64,000 bases of DNA from assembly GCF_011100465.1 (NCBI RefSeq), contig NZ_CP049740.1, positions 1,418,001 to 1,482,000 of the forward strand, given 5' to 3'. This DNA comes from Jeotgalibaca arthritidis (lineage in GTDB: Bacteria > Bacillota > Bacilli > Lactobacillales > Aerococcaceae). Positions within the stretch are counted from its first letter, which is position 1; each line of letters starts with the position of its first letter. Shown here piece after piece: positions 56,860 through 64,000 of this stretch. The notes beneath the pieces are model-generated. The model was not told where the DNA came from. It did not search any database and saw nothing but the letters and a program-made list of their open reading frames with translations. A program made the position numbers and the translations under genes.

Positions 56860-58698
56860 CTAGTTATAAATATCGTATAGATATCCATAGCGTCCATTGT
56901 TTTTATCTTCAGTGAAAACAATCTGATTTACTTGTTTATCATCATAGTTTAGCGCAGGCAAGTTCGTTGTGTTCTCAACGATGATAAGTTGCCCTTCGTT
57001 TTGATGATCCATAAAGTATTTGAAGAGTCCTTCTTTCATACTGTCATCGCCATCTTGTTTTTTTCGTTCGTCCAATCCCAGAAGGGGGGAATCGATAATG
57101 AACACAGAAGGTGTGTACTTAGCGTGATTATACAAGAGATGTCGATATGCCATTACCACTACTGAATTGATAAACGCTGTATATCCATGTCCATTTTCGG
57201 TCCATTTTAGATTTCCATTGATTTTGATGTCGAAAATATCCTTGGCGAAAAACGCGTTACGAAATTCATTAGGCTTATAATGCATATTACGTAACATCGA
57301 GTCCAGTAATTCAGTCATCTCTTTGTAAAACTCTGCATCAAATTTTTCTTTAGGTTTATAAAGGATACGTTCGTCTTCCGGCTCGTTCTCAATTTTTTCA
57401 AGATCACTTTTAAGTTTCTTTTGCATTTTTTCCATCGAGATGAGCTGTTGTTTAATATCTCTGTAAGTTTCGATTTTATTGATTCGATCCTTTAACGTCT
57501 CAGCTTTCGGCTTCAGTTCATCGTTGATTGAAGCATCAAGTGATTTCTTTCTTGATTTGAGATCATTAAGCTGTTCCATTAGCTCTTGCAGTTCAACTTC
57601 GGTATCATGAGATTCTTCCGTCAAATCTGATAATTGTGAGAGCAATGAATGTAATTCTGAACGTGCAGTATCAATGTAGGTTGTTTGAACAGGCTTACTT
57701 AAATCGCCATTACAGAAAGGACAGCTATGTGAAGCGTCGTGTTCATTATGATCATTTAATAATCGCTCACCATCTACGATTAGTGTTAGTCGTTCAATAT
57801 CGGATTGATATTGATAATGTAACTGTTTGTACCTATTCAAAAGTAGTTGAGTTTCATGAAGATACTGTTCCTTTTGATAAATCTCTTTTATTAAGCTTTT
57901 GCTGCTGGCTAGCGCATCATTGATTTGCTTTTCAATTGTTTCAAGTTCAGCGAACATTCCATCGACAATTTGTTGAAAATCATCAGAGGGCGCCTCAGGT
58001 AATTCTGATTTAGCCACTTCGTAGTTTTCATATAATTCAGAAAGGCTTGAATTGATGTAGTTAATCACCGAGTTCCGTCTAATTTTTTTATGCTCTTTTG
58101 TTTCGTTTTCTTCTGAGTTTGAAAAATCTGAACCGTATAGCAGAAGTAACAACGATGATAAAAAAGCTGTACGTTGTGTTGTTTCCCCAGGAAAAAGAAC
58201 AGAGGAACTGGTATTGACTCTATCTTGTGGAATTAAAGTGCTAGGCGCTAATGTCCGCCAAGTTAATTTTTGACGTTTGAAATCCTCATTCTTGATAATT
58301 TGATAATCATCATTGATTCCTAAAAGTCGTAACCAAAAATTGCTAATTGGATTTTTCCCAGTTCGTGCATTATATTTTTCATGATCTACATATTCACCTG
58401 AACTTGTTATTTTGGATACTATAATGGAGTTGCTGTCAAATTCACGTGTTAAGGCATATTTATCATTAGTCGATTGAATTATCAGTTCAACTTCACTGTA
58501 TCCTGTTGCATCAGTTGAAAAGGGAGCGGCGTCTTTTTTCGCGCCATAGAGAAAATCGATTGCCGTTACAATGCTAGTTTTTCCAGTATTTGAAGGACCA
58601 GAGATTATGTTTAGCCCCTTAGTGAATTTGACAGTTGCATCTTCACGATCTTTGCCTTTTATGGTAACACGTTCAATATAATAATTTTGCATTATCAT
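56860..58698 (-). CDS. ABC-3C-type AAA/SMC-like ATPase with CxxC hook
   Basis: A 612-residue RecF/Rad50-like ATPase. Walker A GPSNTGKT (34-41) is at the end of an N-terminal beta-rich lobe; long coiled-coil segments (about 245-320 and 340-440) flank a hook with CPFC (Cys326, Cys329), as in Rad50 zinc hooks; Walker B is FIIDSPLLGLDE (about 537-548). This ATPase, encoded with a small middle protein and a third protein, matches the architecture of ABC-three-component conflict systems. ATG overlaps the stop of the upstream gene. DNA-end or nucleic-acid sensing is a reasonable inference. Confidence 0.85.
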   Translation of the reverse strand: MIMQNYYIERVTIKGKDREDATVKFTKGLNIISGPSNTGKTSIVTAIDFLYGAKKDAAPFSTDATGYSEVELIIQSTNDKYALTREFDSNSIIVSKITSSGEYVDHEKYNARTGKNPISNFWLRLLGINDDYQIIKNEDFKRQKLTWRTLAPSTLIPQDRVNTSSSVLFPGETTQRTAFLSSLLLLLYGSDFSNSEENETKEHKKIRRNSVINYINSSLSELYENYEVAKSELPEAPSDDFQQIVDGMFAELETIEKQINDALASSKSLIKEIYQKEQYLHETQLLLNRYKQLHYQYQSDIERLTLIVDGERLLNDHNEHDASHSCPFCNGDLSKPVQTTYIDTARSELHSLLSQLSDLTEESHDTEVELQELMEQLNDLKSRKKSLDASINDELKPKAETLKDRINKIETYRDIKQQLISMEKMQKKLKSDLEKIENEPEDERILYKPKEKFDAEFYKEMTELLDSMLRNMHYKPNEFRNAFFAKDIFDIKINGNLKWTENGHGYTAFINSVVVMAYRHLLYNHAKYTPSVFIIDSPLLGLDERKKQDGDDSMKEGLFKYFMDHQNEGQLIIVENTTNLPALNYDDKQVNQIVFTEDKNNGRYGYLYDIYN

Positions 58699-59141
58699 TG
58701 CTCTCCTTTGAATTCCTTTGCGCGTTGGTTTATTTGTCGCAGAAGCTCAACATCACTTTTATCTTGAATGTATTTAACAGATTCGTCAGCTGTTTGTAAG
58801 TATTTTTCCGCATACACTGATATGAACTGTGGAATCAACTTAAGGCCGTCTTCTGATAAAGCATACTTAAAACCTTCTTTGCTTTGTGATGGCTGGATAA
58901 CATGTTGTAGCACAAGGTTTTTGACTGCATCTTTTACCAATTCACGTCGCGCAATGAATTCACTGAGTCTATAGCTGTTATCACCATTTAAGTTGTAATC
59001 AGAAATTTCAAAGTCGCGACCATACGTGGTAATGAAGTCTGTGATTAGAATTCTATCAGCGCTGACAGGCTCTTTAAATTCAGAGAGCAGTAACATGACT
59101 CGAACCGAAATTTCAAATGGAGTATTAAATAAACTATTCAT
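58695..59141 (-). CDS. ABC-3C-like middle component
   Basis: A 148-residue soluble protein, mostly helical, with a winged-helix-like C-terminal part (ELVKDAVKNLVLQHVIQPSQSKEGFKYALSEDGLKLI). Its place between the ATPase and the larger third gene, with a four-base overlap to the former (ATGA) and an eight-base overlap to the latter, is diagnostic for the middle component of ABC-3C systems. The N-terminus LFNTPFEISVRVMLLLSEF is similar to known middle components. Probably an adaptor between sensor ATPase and effector. Identification is by length, context and general resemblance. Confidence 0.68.
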   Translation of the reverse strand: MNSLFNTPFEISVRVMLLLSEFKEPVSADRILITDFITTYGRDFEISDYNLNGDNSYRLSEFIARRELVKDAVKNLVLQHVIQPSQSKEGFKYALSEDGLKLIPQFISVYAEKYLQTADESVKYIQDKSDVELLRQINQRAKEFKGEQ

Positions 59142-60084
59142 CTTCAGTCACCCATTTGATCTTTCCGTCATTAACCAGCATATGACAAATGCCTTTTTTA
59201 GCAGAATTTTGCAGCAATCCTGGTATAAACGATAAGATTGAACCATTTAATGTTATGACAGACGACTGCTGTAGAACGGCTTTAAGTCTCTCAACGCCAT
59301 CATCGTAATCTTCCTCGTATACTTCCTCGATGCCGTCGTACATATCTTCTTTCAAAGCTTCAAAGTGCTCAGTTCCTTCCTCTTGCGTAAAGTTATCACG
59401 GACCCCACGACGGATGCTTTCAGCTTTATAGTAATTTCTTCGCTGTCTCTTGAAATCCTTTAGCCGCGAATTTGGCAGGTCGTTTGTATGCTTGTATACT
59501 TCGCATCCATCAGCATCCGCGTATGCTGAAAAAAGAGCTATGACATACGTCATCTCCTCAGGTCTGATATCAAGGGGAACAGGCAAATTGTCAAAGAATC
59601 TCTTCACGTCATTATTAAAGGAGAAATCACCATTCGTGTTGATTCTTAAACTTGCAATTTCTATTTCGCTAAGCTTCGGCTTGGCCTTTTTTGTTTTGAC
59701 TTTGGTTTGGGAAGCAATCGAGGTAATTTCATCAATTAAAAGTCGTGCCATAATTTCAGCAACGTCTGTATCTTCTGGTATTACCACACCTTTAGTAATC
59801 AATTGTTGCTTAAGGACAGTTGGAGCATCATCTATAAGACGTTCATAAATAAAAGTCGTGCATTTATCAATGTAGAATTTTCCTGACACAAGGACAGCAT
59901 ATTCCTGTGTTAATTTGCGCTTCCCGTTGTAGATTCTTCGTAAGTTATCATCTGAAAATCCAAAAATTGTGGCTTCATCATCATTTGAAACGCTATCCAG
60001 CAACTCAATTAGAAATTTTTGTGGCTTTTTATATTCGCTTCCCATGAACGGATAAAGCGTTTGAGCAATTTCACTTATTTCCAA
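59134..60084 (-). CDS. ABC-3C-like third component with variable N-terminal domain
   Basis: A 316-residue protein starting at TTG 60084 (SD AAAGGAGGT seven bases upstream). Residues about 1-95 form an HTH-flavoured helical module (DDNLRRIYNGKRKLTQEYAVLVSGKFYID). A Lys-rich linker (about 130-140, KTKKAKPK) follows. The C-terminal part (about 165-316) has RPEEMTYVIALFSAYADADGCEVYKH and a C-terminal VKWVTEDE, as in the ABC-3C conserved C-terminal domain. In this system class the N-terminal module is the variable effector. It is the first gene of the operon, and its RBS can be sequestered in a hairpin. Confidence 0.68.
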   Translation of the reverse strand: MEISEIAQTLYPFMGSEYKKPQKFLIELLDSVSNDDEATIFGFSDDNLRRIYNGKRKLTQEYAVLVSGKFYIDKCTTFIYERLIDDAPTVLKQQLITKGVVIPEDTDVAEIMARLLIDEITSIASQTKVKTKKAKPKLSEIEIASLRINTNGDFSFNNDVKRFFDNLPVPLDIRPEEMTYVIALFSAYADADGCEVYKHTNDLPNSRLKDFKRQRRNYYKAESIRRGVRDNFTQEEGTEHFEALKEDMYDGIEEVYEEDYDDGVERLKAVLQQSSVITLNGSILSFIPGLLQNSAKKGICHMLVNDGKIKWVTEDE

Positions 60085-60091
60085 AACACAA

Positions 60092-60155
60092 CCTCCTTTG
60101 TTACGTCCGCCGTTGACCGCCGTTTGCCGCCGATGACTGACGAAAACAAGGGAGG
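60092..60155 (-). promoter_or_regulatory. RBS-sequestering leader hairpin of the ABC-3C-like operon
   Basis: On the minus strand CCTCCCTTGTT (60155-60145) can pair with AACAAAGGAGG (60102-60092), 10 of 11 positions, and the latter contains the SD of the operon's first gene. The 42-base loop holds three CGGCGG units. With the stem closed, the SD is hidden; opening would allow initiation at TTG 60084. This is inferred from complementarity; the energy was not computed. Confidence 0.65.
60107..60132. repeat. Triple CCGCCG direct repeat with 10-bp period
   Basis: CCGCCG occurs at 60107-60112, 60117-60122 and 60127-60132 (CGGCGG on the minus strand), each separated by four bases. The 10-bp period places each unit on the same face of the DNA helix; as RNA the six GG pairs might also form stacked G structures. 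GC richness is in strong contrast to the flanks. Confidence 0.8.
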
Positions 60156-60478
60156 CCTTTTTTTATAATTAAAACATAGTAGTTCAACTATTTAATTTTA
60201 TCATTTATGGTTCATAAACACTACATTATGTTTCAAGAAAGTGAACGAATTTATCTTAAAAGCGAATAGACCTACTAATTAAATATAACAATGCCTGAGT
60301 TGCAATAGGGCAAGGTTACAAATACTGAAAAGAACTGGTTACCCAGAAAATTTTTCAGATATTGTATACCTTACTTTATTGCGCTCTTTTTTCGTGATGG
60401 GGGACGGTGTACATATTGGCACGGTCCTTGTTTGTTTTCCTTGCTCTAAAACTCTTTCAGGCAAGAGAGAGGAATCTA
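60156..60478. other. Non-coding region between ABC-3C operon and phage replication block
   Basis: It is AT-rich, with no gene seen. Divergent promoters must lie here. Candidates such as TTGAAC ... TATAAA on the minus strand (about 60190-60160) have non-ideal spacing and TATACC near 60366 on the plus strand lacks a clear -35, so I do not assign any. It is a natural place for a control region of the element. Confidence 0.4.
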
Positions 60479-61096
60479 ATGAGTAAATTTAAGAAAACAC
60501 ACCAAAACGACCGCAACACTTATAAGTACGTGTTTGAGCGTACTGATGCCAATGGACGCATCCAAAAAGAAGTAGTTGAAATTCGTCCGGGAGAAGAAGG
60601 CGTCACTGAACTTAACATCCAGGAGTTGCACCGCGCTGACGACCGTGCGATTTACAACTTTTATAAAAATGCACGGCCCGAACGTACTGAAGCAGAAAAA
60701 GAGAAAATCAAGACTTGGAAAGAAAAGTTCCGTGAAGACTTCAACAACGAGCACGGCTATTATCCACTGGACGAATATGTGGATGGTGAAGCAAACGATT
60801 ACTTCAAACGTAACTACAATTTGTCTCTGAACGAATTTGATGATGTATGCGATGAAGGTGACAACCCAATTCAATCATTGGTTTACGATGCCTTTCAGAC
60901 TAATGAAGAAGATCCTCGTGTCGATCGATTGCGCGAAGTCGTGGCGCAATTATCACCGTACCATCAAGAAATCTATCACATGCTCGTCACTGATGAGATG
61001 TCTCAGACTGAAGTGGCAGCCAAACTTGGGAAACAAAAACAGTCCATCAATCGCACCTTCGGAATCATCAAAGACAAGATCAAAGAATTATTTTAG
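60479..61096 (+). CDS. Phage sigma-70 region 4-like regulator
   Basis: A 205-residue protein from ATG 60479 (SD GAGAGAGGA; the frame extends upstream but without SD). The N-terminal part is charged and of unknown fold; the C-terminus (about 150-205: LREVVAQLSPYHQEIYHMLVTDEMSQTEVAAKLGKQKQSINRTF) is a sigma-70 region 4 HTH. Proteins like it lead the DUF2800-DUF2815-polymerase block in many Firmicute prophages and probably regulate it, either as a sigma-like factor or as a DNA-binding activator. Confidence 0.8.
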   Translation: MSKFKKTHQNDRNTYKYVFERTDANGRIQKEVVEIRPGEEGVTELNIQELHRADDRAIYNFYKNARPERTEAEKEKIKTWKEKFREDFNNEHGYYPLDEYVDGEANDYFKRNYNLSLNEFDDVCDEGDNPIQSLVYDAFQTNEEDPRVDRLREVVAQLSPYHQEIYHMLVTDEMSQTEVAAKLGKQKQSINRTFGIIKDKIKELF

Positions 61097-61104
61097 AAAA
61101 ATTT

Positions 61105-61132
61105 ACAGGGAGAGTTTACTTTCCCTGTTTTA
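61105..61132 (+). terminator. Terminator after the sigma-like gene
   Basis: ACAGGGA (61105-61111) / TCCCTGT (61122-61128) hairpin followed by TTTTA. Weak T run; may be leaky. Confidence 0.6.
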
Positions 61133-61193
61133 CTTCGCCTGTATGGTGTAAGGGAGTGAATCCTAAACAAATAAAAATGAAGGAGGAGCCATC

Positions 61194-61397
61194 ATGAACC
61201 TAAAACACAAAGTTCGTATCAACGTGACAGATGAGGTCGGCAACAAACAAACTGTGCTGCAAGGTGGCGTGCGTTATTTACCAAGCAAGATTGCCCATTG
61301 GTTATTCGGAGAACGCACGTCGATTCTGGTGTTAACGCCAGGAGACTCGGAGTCAATTGAATCAATCGAAATCCATGAAGTTAAGAAGGGAGCGTAA
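61194..61397 (+). CDS. Small phage-type protein, unknown function
   Basis: A 67-residue protein, beta-rich (VRINVTDEVGNKQTVLQGGVRYLPSKIAHWLFGERTS...). SD GGAGGAG six bases before ATG 61194. It overlaps nothing upstream and is tightly followed by the next small gene, inside the replication block. No family recognised. Confidence 0.65.
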   Translation: MNLKHKVRINVTDEVGNKQTVLQGGVRYLPSKIAHWLFGERTSILVLTPGDSESIESIEIHEVKKGA

Positions 61398-61401
61398 TGG
61401 C

Positions 61402-61719
61402 GTGAGTAGAATGAAATTATTGCTTCAGGTTGTTGAGGATGTGCAAGCATTGGCCGATAGCTTACAGGAGTTGGCTGTGGCGATGCAAATCAACGAATCA
61501 GAACCGCAACAAGTTGAAACACCAGAACCACCAGTAAAAACAAAGCCGGAAGTCAAACAACCAACGCTTGAAGAAGTCCGCGGCTTGCTGGCTCGTAAAT
61601 CACAAGAAGGTAAATCATCTGAAGTGAAAGCACTGATTGAAAAGTATGGTGCCAGCCGCTTGAGTGAAATACCAAAAGAGAACTACGCTGCTTTGGTTGC
61701 GGATGCGGAGGGATTGTAA
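61402..61719 (+). CDS. Small phage-type protein with Pro-rich linker
   Basis: A 105-residue protein from GTG 61402 (SD AAGGGAG). An N-terminal helical part (KLLLQVVEDVQALADSLQELAVAM), an acidic Pro/Glu-rich linker (about 35-58) and a C-terminal helical segment (LEEVRGLLARKSQEGKSSEVKALIEKYGASRLSEI) are visible. Its C-terminal part is similar in type to small proteins always found upstream of DUF2800 genes. The stop directly abuts the DUF2800 start, so it is co-translated. Function unknown. Confidence 0.65.
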   Translation: MSRMKLLLQVVEDVQALADSLQELAVAMQINESEPQQVETPEPPVKTKPEVKQPTLEEVRGLLARKSQEGKSSEVKALIEKYGASRLSEIPKENYAALVADAEGL

Positions 61720-62862
61720 ATGCCAACACAACATGCCGTCTTATCGGCTTCATCAAGTAACCGCTGGATTCATTGTCCGCCAAGTGTTCGCTTGTCAGAG
61801 CACTTTGAAAACAAGTCGAGCCCGTATGCTCAACAAGGCACTGATGCTCATACCTTATGTGAGTACAAACTGAATAAGTTCATTGGTAATGACGTCACAG
61901 ACCCAACATCTACGCTTGAATTCTACGACGAGGAGATGGAGCAGTGTGCTGAAAGTTATGCGACCTTCGTGATGGAAGAAGTCGCTAAGGCGAAACAGAC
62001 AACAGTTGACCCTATTGTAATAGTAGAACAGCGGCTCGACTTCTCAAGGTACGTCCCAGACGGCTTTGGGACCGGCGACTGTCTCGTCATTGCGGATGGA
62101 ACGCTATCTGTTATTGACATGAAATACGGTCTAGGAATTTTGGTAGATGCGTATCAGAACCCACAGATGATGTGTTATGCCTTGGGAGCGTTGGAGCTTT
62201 TCGATGGTATTTATGACATTCAAGAAGTCAAGATGACCATTTTCCAGCCAAGGCGTGAGAATGTGAGTACGTACACACTGCTGAAAGAAGAATTACTTCA
62301 GTGGGCAAAAGATGTGTTGTCGCCTGCCGCAGATTTAGCTTTCAAAGGTGAGGGTGAGTACCAATGCGGGAAATGGTGTGGATTCTGTCCGGCGAAGAAT
62401 AGCTGTCGTGCACGAGCAGACCATAACTTGAAACTGGCGCAATATGAGTTCAAACCACCAGAGCTTCTTAGTGATGATGAAATCGAAGAAATCATCGGTA
62501 AAGTGGATGACCTGGTTTCTTGGAGTAACGATATCAAGGACTGTGCTTTGAAACTTGCACTCGGTGGCAAACAATGGACTCATCACAAATTAGTCGAGGG
62601 TCGCTCTACTCGTAAGTACTCTAATGACAATGATGTCGCTGCGGCGGTCATCAAGGCTGGATACGACCCATATGATAAAAAGTTACTTGGTGTCACAGAA
62701 ATGACGAAGGCACTCGGTAAAGAGAAATTCAATGAAATCTTGGGCGAATACATCATCAAACCAAAAGGCAAGCTGACGCTAGTCGATAGTTCAGATAAAC
62801 GACAAGCGGTCACAGTAAACAACTTAAACGAAGAATTTAAACCATTAACGGAGGAACAATAA
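61720..62862 (+). CDS. DUF2800 phage nuclease (RecB/Cas4-like)
   Basis: A 380-residue protein, full length for DUF2800. The N-terminus HAVLSASSSNRWIHCPPSVRLS leads into a PD-(D/E)XK-type region: GTGDCLVI and GTLSVIDMKYG, with D and D-x-K, then QNPQMMCYALG (Gln/Tyr motif). A Cys cluster CGKWCGFCPAKNSC, similar to the Fe-S site of Cas4 and AddB, lies at about 212-225. It is found just upstream of DUF2815 and a family-A polymerase in many phages, where it probably processes DNA ends for recombination or replication. Confidence 0.9.
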   Translation: MPTQHAVLSASSSNRWIHCPPSVRLSEHFENKSSPYAQQGTDAHTLCEYKLNKFIGNDVTDPTSTLEFYDEEMEQCAESYATFVMEEVAKAKQTTVDPIVIVEQRLDFSRYVPDGFGTGDCLVIADGTLSVIDMKYGLGILVDAYQNPQMMCYALGALELFDGIYDIQEVKMTIFQPRRENVSTYTLLKEELLQWAKDVLSPAADLAFKGEGEYQCGKWCGFCPAKNSCRARADHNLKLAQYEFKPPELLSDDEIEEIIGKVDDLVSWSNDIKDCALKLALGGKQWTHHKLVEGRSTRKYSNDNDVAAAVIKAGYDPYDKKLLGVTEMTKALGKEKFNEILGEYIIKPKGKLTLVDSSDKRQAVTVNNLNEEFKPLTEEQ

Positions 62863-62863
62863 T

Positions 62864-63406
62864 ATGTCTAAAACAAGCAAAGTAATCACTGGTACAAACA
62901 CACGTCTCTCATACTTCCACGGTTGGGAACGAGCATCCATCAACGGGGGCGCAGAGAAATATTCAACAGCAGTCTTGATTCCAAAATCAGATAAGAGAAC
63001 GATTGATACCATTGAAAAAGCAATCGATGCAGCAATCGAAGAGGGACTTGCGAAATTCGGTGGGAAGAAACCAAACAAAGCAGCAATCAAGCTGCCATTA
63101 CGTGATGGGGATATCGAACGCGACGATGAAGCATACCAAGGTCATTACTTCATTAATGCGAACTCAACCACTGCACCACAAATCGTGAATCAGCACGTTC
63201 AACCAATCTTGGATCGTTCACAAGTGTATAGTGGTTGCTACGCTCGTGTGTCGATTAATTTCTATGCCTTTAACGCAAATGGAAATCGCGGGGTAGCGGC
63301 AGGGCTTGGGAATATCCAGTTTGTACGTGACGGCGAACCACTCGGCTCACAAGTATCTGCAAGCGATGAGTTTGAAACCTTGGCGGATGATGATTTCTTG
63401 GCTTAA
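62864..63406 (+). CDS. DUF2815 phage single-stranded DNA-binding-like protein
   Basis: A 180-residue DUF2815 protein: VITGTNTRLSYFHGWERASINGGAEKYS near the N-terminus, a LIPKSDKRTIDTIEKAIDAAI helix, and ARVSINFYAFNANGNRGVAAGLGNIQFVRDGEPLG near the C-terminus. The family is thought to act as phage ssDNA-binding protein. It begins one base after the DUF2800 stop (SD GGAGGAAC). Acidic C-terminal tail as in SSB proteins (FETLADDDFLA). Confidence 0.88.
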   Translation: MSKTSKVITGTNTRLSYFHGWERASINGGAEKYSTAVLIPKSDKRTIDTIEKAIDAAIEEGLAKFGGKKPNKAAIKLPLRDGDIERDDEAYQGHYFINANSTTAPQIVNQHVQPILDRSQVYSGCYARVSINFYAFNANGNRGVAAGLGNIQFVRDGEPLGSQVSASDEFETLADDDFLA

Positions 63407-63466
63407 TCATTAAAACAAAAACGGCGATGGCAGAAGTGCTGTCGCCTGTTTGATTGGAGGAAGAAA

Positions 63467-64000
63467 ATGAAACATTTGTCATTGGATTTGGAAACGTATA
63501 GTAGTGTCGATTTATCGAAATGTGGTGTCTACAAATATTCAGAGTCCCCCGATTTTGAAATACTGCTATTTGCATACAGTGTAGATAGTGGTCCCGTCGA
63601 AGTGGTTGATCTGAAGATGGACGAAACTATCCCGGCTGAAATATTAACTTCGCTATCAGATGAAACAGTGATTAAACACGCCTTCAATGCGAGTTTTGAA
63701 CGTGTGTGTTTGTCACGCTTTCTGGGGTTGGATGGCTTTTTGAATCCACGAGGGTGGCAATGCACAATGGTGTGGGGTGCGACATTAGGTTTGCCGTTGT
63801 CACTTGTAGGAGTTGGTGCTGTTCTTGGTTTGGATAAACAAAAGCTCACAGAAGGAAAAGACCTCATCCGATACTTTTGCGTGCCATGCAATCCGACCAA
63901 AGTTAATGGTGGACGCACGAGGAACTTACCACACCATGCGCCAACTAAATGGTCAGCATTTAAGACATACAATGGTCGTGATGTGGAAGTTGAAATAGCT
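63467..64000 (+). CDS. Phage DNA polymerase, family A, N-terminal part
   Basis: The frame opens at ATG 63467 (GGAGG at 63456-63460) and runs off the window after 178 codons. The N-terminus is a 3'-5' exonuclease domain: Exo I motif LSLDLETYSSVDL (Asp/Glu), then a KHAFNASFER (Exo II-like, Asn-x3-Glu) block and a CTMVWGATLGLPLSL segment common to phage family-A polymerases encoded after DUF2815. The polymerase domain would follow outside the window. Confidence 0.88.
   Translation, partial: MKHLSLDLETYSSVDLSKCGVYKYSESPDFEILLFAYSVDSGPVEVVDLKMDETIPAEILTSLSDETVIKHAFNASFERVCLSRFLGLDGFLNPRGWQCTMVWGATLGLPLSLVGVGAVLGLDKQKLTEGKDLIRYFCVPCNPTKVNGGRTRNLPHHAPTKWSAFKTYNGRDVEVEIA

Larger units (their letters stand above)
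50592..64000. mobile_element. Prophage-like or integrated element, left part
   Basis: Everything from 50592 is accessory in type: Cro regulators, a modification/restriction-like cassette, an ABC-3C-like operon, then a plus-strand phage replication block (sigma-like protein, DUF2800, DUF2815, family-A polymerase) that continues past the window. No integrase, capsid, terminase or portal gene is in view. Which element type (prophage, satellite or ICE) remains open. Confidence 0.65.

Overview
The window is a low-GC Gram-positive chromosome segment, most likely from a member of the Lactobacillales. The genus cannot be fixed from sequence alone; a Carnobacteriaceae/Aerococcaceae-like lineage fits the mixture. 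The grounds are strong AGGAGG ribosome binding sites, T-box leaders, a pcrA-ligA-camS-gatCAB cluster, an enterococcus-style PTS maltose locus with maltose-6'-phosphate phosphatase, and lipoproteins with typical lipoboxes. No rRNA, tRNA or CRISPR array was seen.

Layout. 1-6.2 kb: end of an FtsX-type permease gene, then a branched-chain amino acid ABC transporter operon (livJ-H-M-G-F) with a CBS-ACT sensor gene. 6.2-10.1 kb: a decayed SMP-30 gene, a small HTH protein, two cell-wall hydrolases and an atypical ATP-grasp protein. 10.3-19.2 kb: pcrA, ligA, camS, gatCAB. 19.2-26.5 kb: divergent maltose locus (malR-pgmB-mapA facing malT-mapP) with two LacI-type operators in the intergenic promoters. 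26.5-33.6 kb: dgkB, a CarD-like regulator, a barnase-type lipoprotein RNase with its barstar, a hydrolase, a DUF2188 protein, T-box-controlled argS and a CAP protein. 33.7-50.1 kb: an effector-binding protein, a candidate structured RNA, an IS3-like remnant, small zinc-ribbon and membrane proteins, a HIRAN protein, degV, uvrC, nrdJ with paired NrdR boxes, two SDR genes, a Met T-box controlling SDR plus metQ, a frameshifted acetyltransferase gene and an rlmCD gene without Fe-S cysteines.

50.6-64 kb is accessory DNA. A YeeABC-like cassette (MmeI-family methyltransferase, SF2 helicase, T5orf172/GIY-YIG nuclease) lies between two related small Cro-type regulators. A three-gene, tightly overlapping minus-strand operon resembling an ABC-three-component (ABC-3C) conflict system follows. 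Then comes a plus-strand phage-type replication block: sigma-like protein, two small proteins, DUF2800 nuclease, DUF2815 and family-A DNA polymerase, which runs off the window. The cassette therefore looks like a defence island at one end of a prophage or related element.

The most unusual signal is the leader of the ABC-3C operon. The Shine-Dalgarno sequence can pair (10 of 11 positions) with an upstream anti-SD. The intervening loop holds three CGGCGG units spaced exactly 10 bp apart, in otherwise AT-rich DNA. This suggests that translation of the putative defence operon is held off until something binds or remodels the leader.
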